NCBI GenBank assembly: GCA_036768485.1
Contig: JAVLUZ010000577.1
Location: forward strand, 124,001 to 188,000
Reading direction: 5' to 3'
Length of the DNA stretch: 64,000 nt
From: Mermis nigrescens
Taxonomy: Eukaryota; Nematoda; Enoplea; Mermithida; Mermithidae
The notes beneath the pieces are model-generated. The model was not told the origin of the DNA and did no database searches. It saw only the letters and a list, made by a program, of their open reading frames with translations. Positions 36,401-64,000 of this stretch are shown here, one piece after another. The first letter of the stretch is position 1. Each line of letters begins with the position of its first letter. Both the position numbers and the translations under genes were made by a program.

Positions 36401-36800
36401 CAGGACAAATTAATCATGTGAACATCTCACAATAGTGATATCAGAGAAGCTAGGTAAACGAGTGAAATTCATTTAGAGACGTACTTTCGCAAATAATATT
36501 CCGTTTTCATTAGAAGCGTAACACAATTCTGACTTTTCACCATTTTACACGATCGTTCTACGTCAAACCAATCATAGTCCGAGTAGGATTTCATGGCAAA
36601 TTTCATAGGTCGAAAAATGTTTTCTTTCAGAATGGCTGCCCAGTAAACAATTTGATTGGACTGCGAAGTGCAAGGCGTTTTACTGTCGTCAGTAAGGAGA
36701 AAAACCGTCTCGGGTTTCAAATCGACCATTTCGTATTCAAACGACTGTAAACTACACGACAAAGATGCTGCTCGTCGAGCGGAATCCAGCAGCGTCTCAT
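33110..36800 (-). CDS. Unrecognised gene, three-exon segment
   Basis: Minus-strand exons 36800-36485, 35916-35841 and 33424-33110 (or to 33126). Junction phases 2 and 0 agree. Encodes DETLLDSARRAASLSC, QIVYWAAILKENIFRPMKF, SYSDYDWFDVERSCKMVK, then VRGPDPEGGKIMLFGKNE and a Ser-rich acidic region (GSEGESDETEFLQR). About 233 codons. No family recognised. The 5' end was not found. It ends either at TGA 33112-33110 or at an AAG/GTTCTT donor (33125, phase 2). Confidence 0.58.
34968..35242 (+). mobile_element. CATAGGTGGGC-family MITE with exact TSD
   Basis: Ends CATAGGTGGGCAGCACC and CGCCCATGTGTG, flanked by TTCCTGAC on both sides. Very similar in sequence to the copy at 2003-2284. Confidence 0.85.
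35841..35916 (-). CDS. Unrecognised gene, exon U2 (25 codons)
   Basis: Acceptor CACGTACTTAG and donor GAACAG/GTGCTA. Encodes VRGPDPEGGKIMLFGKNEAK. Phase 2 in and 0 out matches both neighbours, which is the main support for this small exon. Confidence 0.55.
36005..36262 (-). mobile_element. CATAGATGCAC-family MITE copy
   Basis: Contains ATTGACCAGAAATTACGG, CACGTAGTTTTAACGC and the end CAGGTCGGCTGGCCCGC...GCGCATCTATGG; the left end is eroded. Confidence 0.65.
36485..36800 (-). CDS. Unrecognised gene, exon U1
   Basis: 316 nt after acceptor TTTCTAATAG, phase 1 in; donor CGAAA/GTACGT, phase 2 out. Mixed charged and aromatic sequence (LKPETVFLLTDD, MKTEYYLRK) with several Cys. No membrane helix. 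Confidence 0.6.
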
Positions 36801-37735
36801 CTATTAGAAATAGTCAAACAAAGCTTGATTCAAACTTTCACTAGATTAAAATTTTAATGAATTAAACGTTTTTAAATGCTTGTGCATGAGACGATAGAAA
36901 AATCCATTATAATTATTACAACATACACATTTTATACGGCTATACTTTTCCTGCATTATAGAAACAATCATGTTCACCAATTTCAACATCGTGCTCAATT
37001 ATACTTTACATTGAAAATGGTGCAAGGAAAATTATTGTTAAATTATAGATGTTCAACAATGCTTCCGCCTTCGATGATTTCATAAGTCTCCTTCTAAAAT
37101 AGTGACTTATAGTTGATAAATACTACTCGAAATATCACAGACCGAAATGACCAAAAATATTCAAGAAGTGTAAAGAATATTAAATTGTACATACGAAAAT
37201 ATATAAAAATATAAAATTATATATTTCTTGACGATGATATATTTTCGTGAGCACACAAAATTAAAATTTTGCGGGACACTCTACGATGAGTAAGTCAAAT
37301 TCGAATACCAGGCTTGTTCTGGACGTAAGGCAGAGTCCAGTCGGTGGGTTCTGTTTTATTTTGCAACAATAAAAATTGCCACACTGAATTATAGGTCTCC
37401 CGGCAAAGCAGCAAACCAGCAAATTGAGACTCTAAAAGTTATCGAATATTAGGCTTCCACGTTGAATGAGCGATATATTGATACTCATGAGTGGATTAAT
37501 CAGACATGATTTAACAAGTTTCAATTTAACGGACATTTAAAATTTTAACAGACATGCACGTAGCGAGGTTTCGGGGTCCCAAAATGACAAAATGTATAAT
37601 CTTCTGGGCAAAATTAGGGCCAGAAGCGAATGAATATCACAACGTTATTGCAAAAGTGTTCAATATTTTTACAAATTTCTGAGACTATTTCAGCTCGAAA
37701 AAGCTCTCTGGCTGACTCACTCCAATTCGGGCTGA

Positions 37736-37935
37736 TCATACCTGGGCGTAGCGGGGGGGGTTAAGGGGGTATGCATCCCCCAGAAACCAAAATACCCCTC
37801 AGAATTCAAATTTTGAAATTTTTTGTCTTTCCGCAATTATCTGATGCCGATGGATAGTGCTCGATGAGAAACGTTGAAAAAACCTTTAAAAAAATTTCGC
37901 ACCCCCTCAGAACTTTAGTGGCGCCAACCTATGGG
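37736..37935 (-). mobile_element. CATAGGTGGGC-family MITE nested in a CATAGATGCAC-family relic
   Basis: Ends CATACCTGGGCGTAG and GCCAACCTATG with flanks GGGCTGAT/GGACTGAC (6 of 8). The surrounding 37553-37735 and 37936-37975 carry ACATGCACGTAG and GACCAGCCATATTGTTCACA, parts of the other family. Confidence 0.65.
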
Positions 37936-38696
37936 ACTGACCCTCCCTGACCAGCCATATTGTTCACATATTATTACGACAGCACGAGCAAGAAATTGAT
38001 GCTTCGAAAGCTTTATCTAATAATCGCGGGAAAAAAATTTTCTCAGAACTAAAGCGGAATTTGTAACGAATTCTGAGCAAATTGAGCTGTCTTTGGAGGT
38101 CCCAGGGCATCAATGGGAAATTTTTAGGGAACATTTGTGGTTGAATTATCTTTTAATCGCGTAATTAAGTACGTTTTCTAGTTGATTTAGATTACTCACT
38201 ACCCATAAACAATGAAGAGCTAAAATTCTCTTAAATCACTAAAAAAAGAAGAAAGTGTGAAAAATCTTTATCCAATTTTCCTTTTTCATTGTTTCTTTTT
38301 ATTTTCTACATCTTTTGGTACGACGCTTTAGTACTGCATTTTGACAAATTACGAAAAAATGAAAGTATAATTTAGAATCTGATTTTGAGCCAAATCGTTA
38401 GCATACAGCGACAATAGGTGATAGGTGAAGAGTTCTAATTTTATCTCAATGATTATTCTGCCAACAAAAACAAAAATAACATTCTATTTGATTTCTTGAT
38501 GAAAATATGTATTTTTATCCAAGACACTACAAAAGTTAAAATTCGAAAAAACGACGCCTTGGCTCAACCATTCGGCATAGACTAAACAAAAATGCACGAC
38601 GCATATCTGAAAATTTGAATAAAATAAAATTTTCAGACAGACAATCCTGACGTAAAAATTAGCTAGAACCTGATTTGAATGCACATACATTTCAAA

Positions 38697-56504
<17,808 letters not shown>

Positions 56505-56790
56505 ATCAAAAATCTACTAAACGGTTTGATGCGTTCTTTGTCAATTTAGTAGATAGCATGCCTGAAACTACTTCAAATTTATTGCAAATGCACGTCGTAT
56601 TGTTAACCTAAACTCAATGTTTAAAATGACAAAAACATTACAAAAGTCGATTTATTCGCAAAGAAGCAAATTGTAAGAGATTCGAAACATTTCTTCATGC
56701 GTGACATGTCCGTAATATTTTCGGAATGGTTTCAATTTTAATAATAATTCAAGTTTATTTGGTTTGACTTTTCTGGGTAAATTTAAACAG

Positions 56791-56959
56791 TTATAGTCCG
56801 TTTCACACAACTTGAGTTTTAAAAATCATCCCCGATAAAAAGCCAACAGATTGCGATTATAGCATTGGTCTGCTGATATATAATTATCGTAATTCGCCGG
56901 CTTACTGTCGAAGAAAATTCTTAAAATTTATGCCCAAACTTATGTGAAACAGACTATAG
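56791..56959. mobile_element. TAGTCTGTTTCACA MITE copy
   Basis: TTATAGTCCGTTTCACACAA to TATGTGAAACAGACTATAG; inner ATATAATTATCGTAATTC. Lies about 290 bp upstream of the DCST-like start codon. Confidence 0.78.
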
Positions 56960-57157
56960 TCAGCTTTTAGTAAATTTCACATTAGCTCGCCTTTCACATT
57001 TTTGCTATTTTAAAACAGCGAATTTCTGTAATGCGTTGAATTGACCCGTATTCATGGTAAACTGTAAGTTTACATCGACAAAAATTCTTAGAATAAAACG
57101 GCAAGACTATGAGAAACAGACTTATTGTTTCGATCGTGATGCAAATGCAATACTGTT

Positions 57158-60100
57158 AAGACACCATTTCTGAGAAGTTCGACCATCGATGTGATAAGTG
57201 AAAAATAAATTTGCCTGAAAATCAGCTATATTAGGTACTTTTTGACGCTGAGCACGAAATTGATGATCATTTTGCTTGGAACTCAAAATTCATCTAGCTA
57301 CCGTAACCCAAAGTTTACGGTTTTGTCAATTTTTGCAATATTTTATAGTCATTGCCTTAGGCTGTGCCCTGTCTTCAGTTTTAGTGATAAACTCATGAAA
57401 TTTTATCCATTGACCAACCGATAACTGCGGTTTAAACTACAGAAGAGAAATCTGGGAAAAATAAATTTTTCCACTTTACACAACTGTTTAAAGTCGTCTT
57501 TTTCTTGATGAAAAATATAAAATTTTACACTAAAAATGGCGTAAGGTGCTCAATACATGAGAGCGACAAAAAATTTTTTCCACAAATATGTGTTTCTATG
57601 TTGTACATATAATCACCAAAAATTACGGAAAAAAATCCCAGCAGCAGAAGTTATACAGGTTTTACTAATTTCTATTGATGCCCTATTCTAATAAAATTGG
57701 GCGCAAGAATTGATGCTGCATCATCAATATGAGAACAGAAAATAAGATAGTTTAAGAAAATATGAATTCTTATATCTTGTACGTGGCTGTAAAAAATCAA
57801 CAGAAAATCACTTTTGGAACATGAGTTATACGGGTTTTTACTAATGTCATTATGTAATTTTTAACCAAAATTATACACAAAAACTAATGCAACATAGTTA
57901 ATCCGCGAGCACAACAAATTCTACTTTCCATGATCCTGCTTATTTTGATTCGATCCTTAACTCTCGAAAATCGCGGAAAAATCTTGCCAAACTAAAGTAA
58001 AGCAGATTTTCTTAACTTTGGCAGAGACGTTATTTTATCAAAATTCGGCGAAAAAATTGATGCAGTATCCACAAACTGTGAGCAAATGATAAGGGATTGT
58101 TATATTGTATGTTGTGAAAAGTTTAACGACAATGTCTTATAAAACAGCAATTATGTGGGTTTTGCTATCTTCATAAGTAAACTTTTTAAACTTTTACACA
58201 AAAATTGATGCAGCAGACTTTGACAAACGTATATCTTGGAATGCCAGCTATATTTTTGTAAAAAAATTATTTATTTTAGGAAAACAGATCAAGCAGAAGC
58301 TTATATGGGTATTATTAAACAATTATTTTGTTATGAAAATTTTATGCAAACATTAACAGCACCTTTAATTTGACAAATGAAGCAAAAGGTCTTTGCAAAC
58401 TTCCTACTATATTTTATTTCACGCGCACACTGAAATTTCACCTTTTGAAATTTCATATACGAGTAGTAGGCACTTATTTAATGTTTATCTCTATGACATA
58501 ATAAAATGAATTGGTTGAAAACCTTTTTCCAGTTGGTGTTTTGGCTCAGAAAATTAGAAAACTGGATGCATGCATAGCATAGTGTAATGTATACTTGATT
58601 TCATAGTGTTTTTGCATAGATTGACAATACGAAAAATGCTTTCGATTTTCCTTGCTGTTTTTTGCATGTTGCTGAATCAGTCAAAAAACTGTTTGATTCT
58701 CACCTTGAGATGGAGAATGATTTGTTAGATAGTGAATGTTTTGCTGCTAAATAGCCAAGCTACTATGTATGTATTTTGTTTTTTTTATTAACTTGAACGT
58801 CATTGCATATAGTCTTCTCTGCATGTTGAAATGATACAAAAACAAAAGCAAATGCAAAGAACAAAATTGTTTAAATGCACTGACCAATTTCAATAAATCC
58901 GCACCATCTTCAAAATGAAATAACTTTTGGTCTTAGATCTTTTACCACACACTATTTACATGCCACAACATTATTAGTTCATAAATATTAACCAGTATAA
59001 CTACCATCAGGTCCACATACAGAAGGCAAGAAGGGAGCCTGCCCCACCCAAAATGGAAAATTTCTGATATCCCGAAGGGCGATAAATTCTTGAAGTACAT
59101 CTACATATGTATAGTAGCGCCAAAACAGGTTTTTAGAGTATTTAGGTGCTAGTAAAGCCAAATTTTTTTGGCGCTTCATGCTGAATTTATTGTTTTTATA
59201 GTCAAGTGTTCTAACCCGCCAAAAACCGCTCAAATTGAATGTTGAGAACTGTGTTTTTCTTATTTGGCGCATTACAAAATTGTTCATGGACTGAATGATA
59301 ATAAGTCATATTTTGATGGCTTTAGTCAAAGATTTTTGTGCACAAATATGCAATACTCAAATTTTCTTCAAAGTTTTTCTTCATCATTGCATCGAGCCCG
59401 CCAAAAATAGCTCAAAAATTTTTTTGCCCTTCTCCATCGATTCACAAAATACATAGTTGCCTTCCCAAGTTTTAGTAAACTAAACTGTCTGCCAAAGTTA
59501 AGAAAATCCGCATTACTTTAGTTTGACAAGTTTTTTTCAACAATTTTCGAGAGTCAAGGATTGAATCAAAATATGCAAAATCATGGAAAATAGAATTTGT
59601 TGTGCTCGCAGATTAACTATGTTGCATTAGTTTTTGTGTAAAATTTTGGTTAAAAATTACATAATGACATTAGTAAAAACCCGTACAACTCATGTTCCAA
59701 AAGTGATTTTCTGTTAATTTTTTACAGCCATGTACAAAATATAAGAATTCATATTTTCTTGAACTATCTTATATCCTGCTCCCATATTGATGATGCAGCA
59801 TCAATTCTTGTGCCCAATTTTATTAAAATAGGGCATCAATAGAAATTAGTAAAACCTGTATAACTTCTGCTGCTGGGATTTTTTTCCGTAATTTTTGGTG
59901 ATTATATGTACAACATAGAAATACATATTTGTGGAAAAAATTTTTGTCGCTCTCATGTATTGAGCACGTTACGCCATTTTTAGTGTAAAATTTTATCTTT
60001 TTCATCAAGAAATAGACGACTTTAAACAGTTGTGTAAAATGAAAAAATTCATTTTTCCCAGATTTCTCTTCTGTAGTTTAAACCGCATTTATCGGTTGGT

Positions 60101-60370
60101 CAATGGATAAAATTTCATGAGTTTATCACTAAAACTGAAGACAGGGCACAGCCTAAGGTAATGACTATAAAATATTGCAAAAATTGACAAAACCGTAAAC
60201 TTTGGGTTACTGTAGCTAGATAAATTTTGAGTTCTAAGCAAAATGATCATCAATTTCGTGCTCAGGGTCAAAAACTACCCTAAATAGCTGATTTTTAGGG
60301 AAATTTATTTTTCACTTATCACATCATTGCACATAGGAAGGTCAATTTTCTCAGAAATTGTCTCTTAAAG
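57158..60370. mobile_element. 3.2-kb inverted-repeat (fold-back) element
   Basis: The left arm (57158-about 58035) reappears inverted at about 59485-60370. A 60-residue shadow ORF in each arm (57242-57424 and 60271-60089) differs at only four positions, so the arms are roughly 95% alike. The 1.4-kb centre holds AT-rich sequence and a copy of the GGCGCT-hairpin repeat (58990-59260). No transposase frame found. Confidence 0.8.
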
Positions 60371-61994
60371 ATGTCATACAGTTCGTGCACACTGAAAATC
60401 GGTCAAATGTGATACCTATCAGCAAATATACCTGCGTTATTGTAACGGAAAATTATATAAGAAAGGCTGAAAAATTTTAAGGGAAGGATAGTCGAACATC
60501 AAATTTTTTTAAATTGAAACCGAAAACGCTCTGCACCTGGAAAAATGGGGAGCGCGCATAAATGATTTAAAACTCAAATGGAATGGCTTTTGATTGAAAA
60601 TTTTGAACATAGCTTCAAGTAAGCTAGGGAATGACTAAGTTTAAATGGAAAAACGATAAAGAAATACGAGAATAAAAGAGAAAAAACAAGCGGAAAGAAC
60701 GAATATCCTTAAATATGATGCACTGAACTGACCATTCACTATAGCATTTACGATCATCATACAAACGGCAAACAGTGGCGTACCGTAAAAAAGTATGGGG
60801 TTACAAAATTCTCTTTATTTAATAGGTACTTTATCAATACTCTTTTTTCAACGAGCACGTGTACAAAAAGGACAAAAATTACAAAGCAATTTGGTTCATA
60901 AATCGAAAGAGGTACATAATCGTAGGTAAATACAGAACGATTGCATGGAACAACGTCTATCAAAATAAAAACACCTCACAACTCATGCGTTTACGGTCAA
61001 GGAATCAAAAAATGAGACGAAGGCACCAAATCAAACGCAAACGTAAAAAGATTTGTACCATTTAACAATAAGACATAAAAATATTATTTGGTGTAAACAA
61101 TAAAGGGAACTTGCTGTAATAACTTCAAGCTCCAAGCATACCTAGGCAATGGTCAGTTGTTCGCCCCGTCCAAGTTTACAACGGAAAAATTTTCTGATTC
61201 ACAAGTGGTTGTATAATGTTCAGCTTGAAAATGGTTTACCAATGTCCGAAAACTGGTTGTCCTGGTGCAAAAAGTACTTATAAGGTGGTTGTTCTGGTCC
61301 AGAAATGATTGTCCAGCTTCGAAAAGTGGTTGTCTGGGTACAAAGTTGACATTTTCAGGTTTTACGATACAAAACAGAGTCCCATCTAAATGACTGGATA
61401 ACCCCACCCAACTGTTGGCTGATTGTGATAGGCAGGGTCGTATCTAGGGGTGGAGGAGGCCGCCTACTTGACCTAACAGAAATTTTGAATGATTGTAATA
61501 AAGGTTGCATGTCTTTGTAAACAATCTTCAAATTTTCGGATGCTTCCATCACAGCTAAGGAGGATTTTCATTAGTTTTGCGTCAATCGCGACCAAGGAAA
61601 TGCACACTTTTCACAAGCTAATGATAAAAAAGAGATTTTTTGCTCTCGAAAAGTTTGATTTTATTATCTTAGCGGACAAATATTGTTAAAAAATCAGAAA
61701 ACGCGATTTTACTAGCTATCTCAATGAAGTTTCCGAGATATTAACCAATAAGAAATACAAAAAATTTTATTCGACAAATTAAAATAATTTTGCTGTAAAA
61801 TTACAGTAATTGGGAGTATAAATAACCTCTATCAGGTTCGAGATATTTGAACAATAGCGGTACTAATCAACGATATCATGAATTTTTTGTTGTCAGACGT
61901 TTCCAGGCTGGAAAAATCGCTTTTTCAAATGCAATATTGTCAATTCACATTTCGTACACATAATTGTTGTCCAAATTTTTATACGAGTTGTCAG
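60371..61994. other. No gene recognised
   Basis: AT-rich. A short plus-strand ORF (60859-61065) is Lys/Arg-rich but lacks splice or start support. At 61144-61480 a run of GTGGTTGT-type short repeats leads into a GTCGTATCTAGGGGTGGAGG fragment that resembles the CAGTGGCGGAT family. Confidence 0.4.
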
Positions 61995-62236
61995 CACACC
62001 TGGGCGTAGGGGGGTTTGGGGGTATGCACCTGCAGAAACCAAAATACCCCCCAGAATTCAAATTTTGAAATTTTTTTTTTCGTTTTTGTCGCAATTTTTT
62101 GATGCCAATGGATAGTGCTTGATGAGAAACGTCGAAAAATGGTGTTTTTATCGCCATACCACCATTTTTAAGGCCATTTTTCGACCTTCAAAAAAATCTT
62201 GCACCCCCCCCAGAATTTTCTTGCTGCCCACGTATG
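61995..62236 (-). mobile_element. CATAGGTGGGC-family MITE with exact TSD
   Basis: Ends CACACCTGGGCGTAGG and GCTGCCCACGTATG; exact 8-bp TSD GTTGTCAG at 61987-61994 and 62237-62244. Confidence 0.88.
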
Positions 62237-63278
62237 GTTGTCAGGTATCATCATTTAGTCAAAAAATTTGAAAAAAATTTCGCGCCGAAACTCGAACTAA
62301 GTAATTTTGGGAGGAAGGCCCTGGACATAAAAAATATTTTCCACGTCATAAAATTTTATCAGACAAGCAAACGAGCATTACTCTACACTATTGCAAAGTT
62401 TCGATGAATAATTTTAAGAACACGCTACTGTATACCTTTTTTTGGTAACGTACCCTTTTTTAAATTACCAGTGTATAAACACCCTGTAACTTGACTTGCA
62501 AAAAAGATCGAAGTCTGAATTTATGATCCTGAATTTCAGGATTTTATATTGTCCTCAACTCTGAACCTTGGGAATCTATACGTTTAAAAAACTATCCCAT
62601 TTTCCGCCGTTGCTCGTTAAACTAAAATCTACAAAACCGTATTTTTAAACTGATGTAACCGTTTTACTCCAGTCAAAAAGGAACACCATCACTAAATAAA
62701 ATATCCTACATGCACAAATGTAGCAGGGGAATGGGGATCTCCCACCCCAAGCTGGTCGTTATCCCCTCAAAGCCAGAAAATTTTTGACCAGCCCTCTAAT
62801 GTTGGCGAAAACTTGCATTTTTGGCCATTTTCAGGTGCTTTTTGCTCATTTTCAGCCAAAAGTTGGAGGTGATTTCCCCCCCCCAAAAGGCCGGAGATTC
62901 CCACACCCAAAATATTGAGCCGCCACATGTATGCCTATAGGGGTACCTATATCAGTTCAGAAAGTTTATTTCAGATTAAGCAAAAACAAGATTCAGGCTA
63001 CGGGCCAGTGTTTTTTTGTACAAGGTCCGTTTGTGCATGTGCAACGATGGTCACTAAAAGTCTTTGTACATTTTGTACATACACATTTTGGGTACTATCA
63101 TATGGTACAGTAGCGATTTCAATGTGGCAAAAACAGTTGTTCAACCTTTGGTAGTGTATTTTAGCTAATTTCTGGGTTTCCGAGGGCGAAAATCACTAAT
63201 AATCGTCTCAGAACGGCGCGAAGCGCCGAAAATTCGACATTTTTCTTTTCAAAATGCAATTTCTGACATTATAAAGAT

Positions 63279-63280
<2 letters not shown>
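62237..63280. other. No gene recognised; repeat fragments
   Basis: Contains a C-rich fragment (GGGGATCTCCCACCCCAAGC ... GAGATTCCCACACCC, 62730-62920) that looks like the ends of another small element, and the hairpin CGGCGCGAAGCGCCG near 63214. Confidence 0.4.

Positions 63281-63360
<80 letters not shown>
63281..63360. repeat. (AC)n(AT)n microsatellite
   Basis: Six AC units followed by about 34 AT units. The minus-strand IYIYIY frame over it is an artefact. Confidence 0.97.
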
Positions 63361-63362
<2 letters not shown>

Positions 63363-63558
63363 ATTCATGCATAGTGCTGAAATGTTCCAAGTCCAAAAGA
63401 AGTTTTTGATTTGAGAAAAACCAGTTTAATGTTTGTGATAATGCAGTAAAATCACTCATTCATTGCCTTCAACCAATATTTGGTATACATATACAAACTT
63501 ATAAAGTCCCTTGATACCTACAATCTCAATAAGTAAAACCATTTTCCTTCCAAGCTAA

Positions 63559-64000
63559 AACAAATGCTATTTGGAGGTAGTACATTTTGGCATAGTTTAC
63601 CAAACTTTGCACATAAAACATAAAACTATTTCTAAAATTTATTCAAATGATGTTTCAGTTCAAGAAAAACAAAAACATGTTCATCTAATCACTATCTGTA
63701 CAGGATTCACTCTTCCCTATCAGCAGGCATCCGAATCGCCTCAAAACATGGTGAAGCTTTGTAAAAATTGTGGAAGCGCGTGGTATCACACTAGGTTTAC
63801 TGTTTGCAAAATGAAACTTTCAAAAGCATTAATTTTTGGAGCTTGTCTAGTTATCGATACATGTACACATCGTTTTCAGTGTAACATGAATGATTTTGAA
63901 GGAAAAACTCAAAATTCAGAAAAACTGAAGGGAACTGATCTGTTGTACATATTTCATCAAAAAGAGCGTAAAATCTTATGTATGTCTATGTGTAAAAATT
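63559..64000 (+). CDS. Partial open frame running off the window, with a CxxC motif
   Basis: A frame free of stops for 147 codons in AT-rich DNA, unlikely by chance. It follows a TAA at 63556. Possible acceptor TGATGTTTCAG at 63658; an ATG lies at 63748. It encodes QASESPQNMVKLCKNCGSAW, then further Cys-bearing sequence (IDTCTHRFQCNMNDFEG). MVKLCKNCGSA resembles VVKLCIECGNEA of the Lys/CxxC-module gene at 3.7 kb, so it may be a paralogous exon. Cut by the window end. Confidence 0.45.

Overview
The window is AT-rich animal nuclear DNA: GT-AG introns, very low coding density, and about half of the sequence made of short terminal-inverted-repeat (TIR) elements, many nested, with target-site duplications (TSDs) still readable. 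There is no bacterial signature, rRNA, CRISPR array or recognisable tRNA. The one gene I can name is a DC-STAMP-domain (DCST1/DCST2, Drosophila sneaky, nematode SPE-42/SPE-49 type) membrane protein. With the many small TIR elements this fits an invertebrate, but I cannot name the organism. Exons were built by hand from reading frame, splice consensus and phase; no database search was possible.

Layout. (1) 0.6-10.3 kb, plus strand: the 3' part of an unrecognised gene with Pro/Ala/Glu-rich and Lys-rich modules and two exons carrying a CxxC pair; the exons meet in consistent phases and end at a stop at 10286. The introns hold a mariner-type MITE (1385-1779), a 79-bp palindromic tandem repeat, and other elements. 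(2) 10.5-23.1 kb: no host gene found; stacked composite repeats, a 787-bp hAT-like element (11327-12113), a fold-back element with minisatellite arms (19479-20357), and MITEs. (3) 23.6-24.4 kb: about 800 bp of pure TCTG tetranucleotide repeat. (4) 24.5-29.3 kb: mostly repeats, including a GC-rich minisatellite nested in another element. (5) 29.4-36.8 kb, minus strand: two phase-consistent exon chains of unrecognised protein(s), possibly one gene. (6) 38.7-56.5 kb, minus strand: the DCST-like gene, from a start codon at 56504 to a stop at 38697. Its large introns carry a 1.4-kb fold-back element, a composite repeat, a trinucleotide repeat and nested hAT-type elements. (7) 57.2-60.4 kb: a 3.2-kb inverted-repeat element with arms of about 0.9 kb. 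(8) 60.4-64 kb: repeats, then an open plus-strand frame (63559-64000) running off the end.

Biology. DCST-family proteins are six-pass sperm or fusion-competent membrane proteins needed for gamete or cell fusion. The copy here keeps the family landmarks and a C-terminal cysteine-rich RING-like segment. No partner genes can be identified in the window. The most unusual material is the repeat fraction: 8-bp-TSD MITE families, fold-back elements whose arms are minisatellites, and composite elements ending in a GCGC hairpin.
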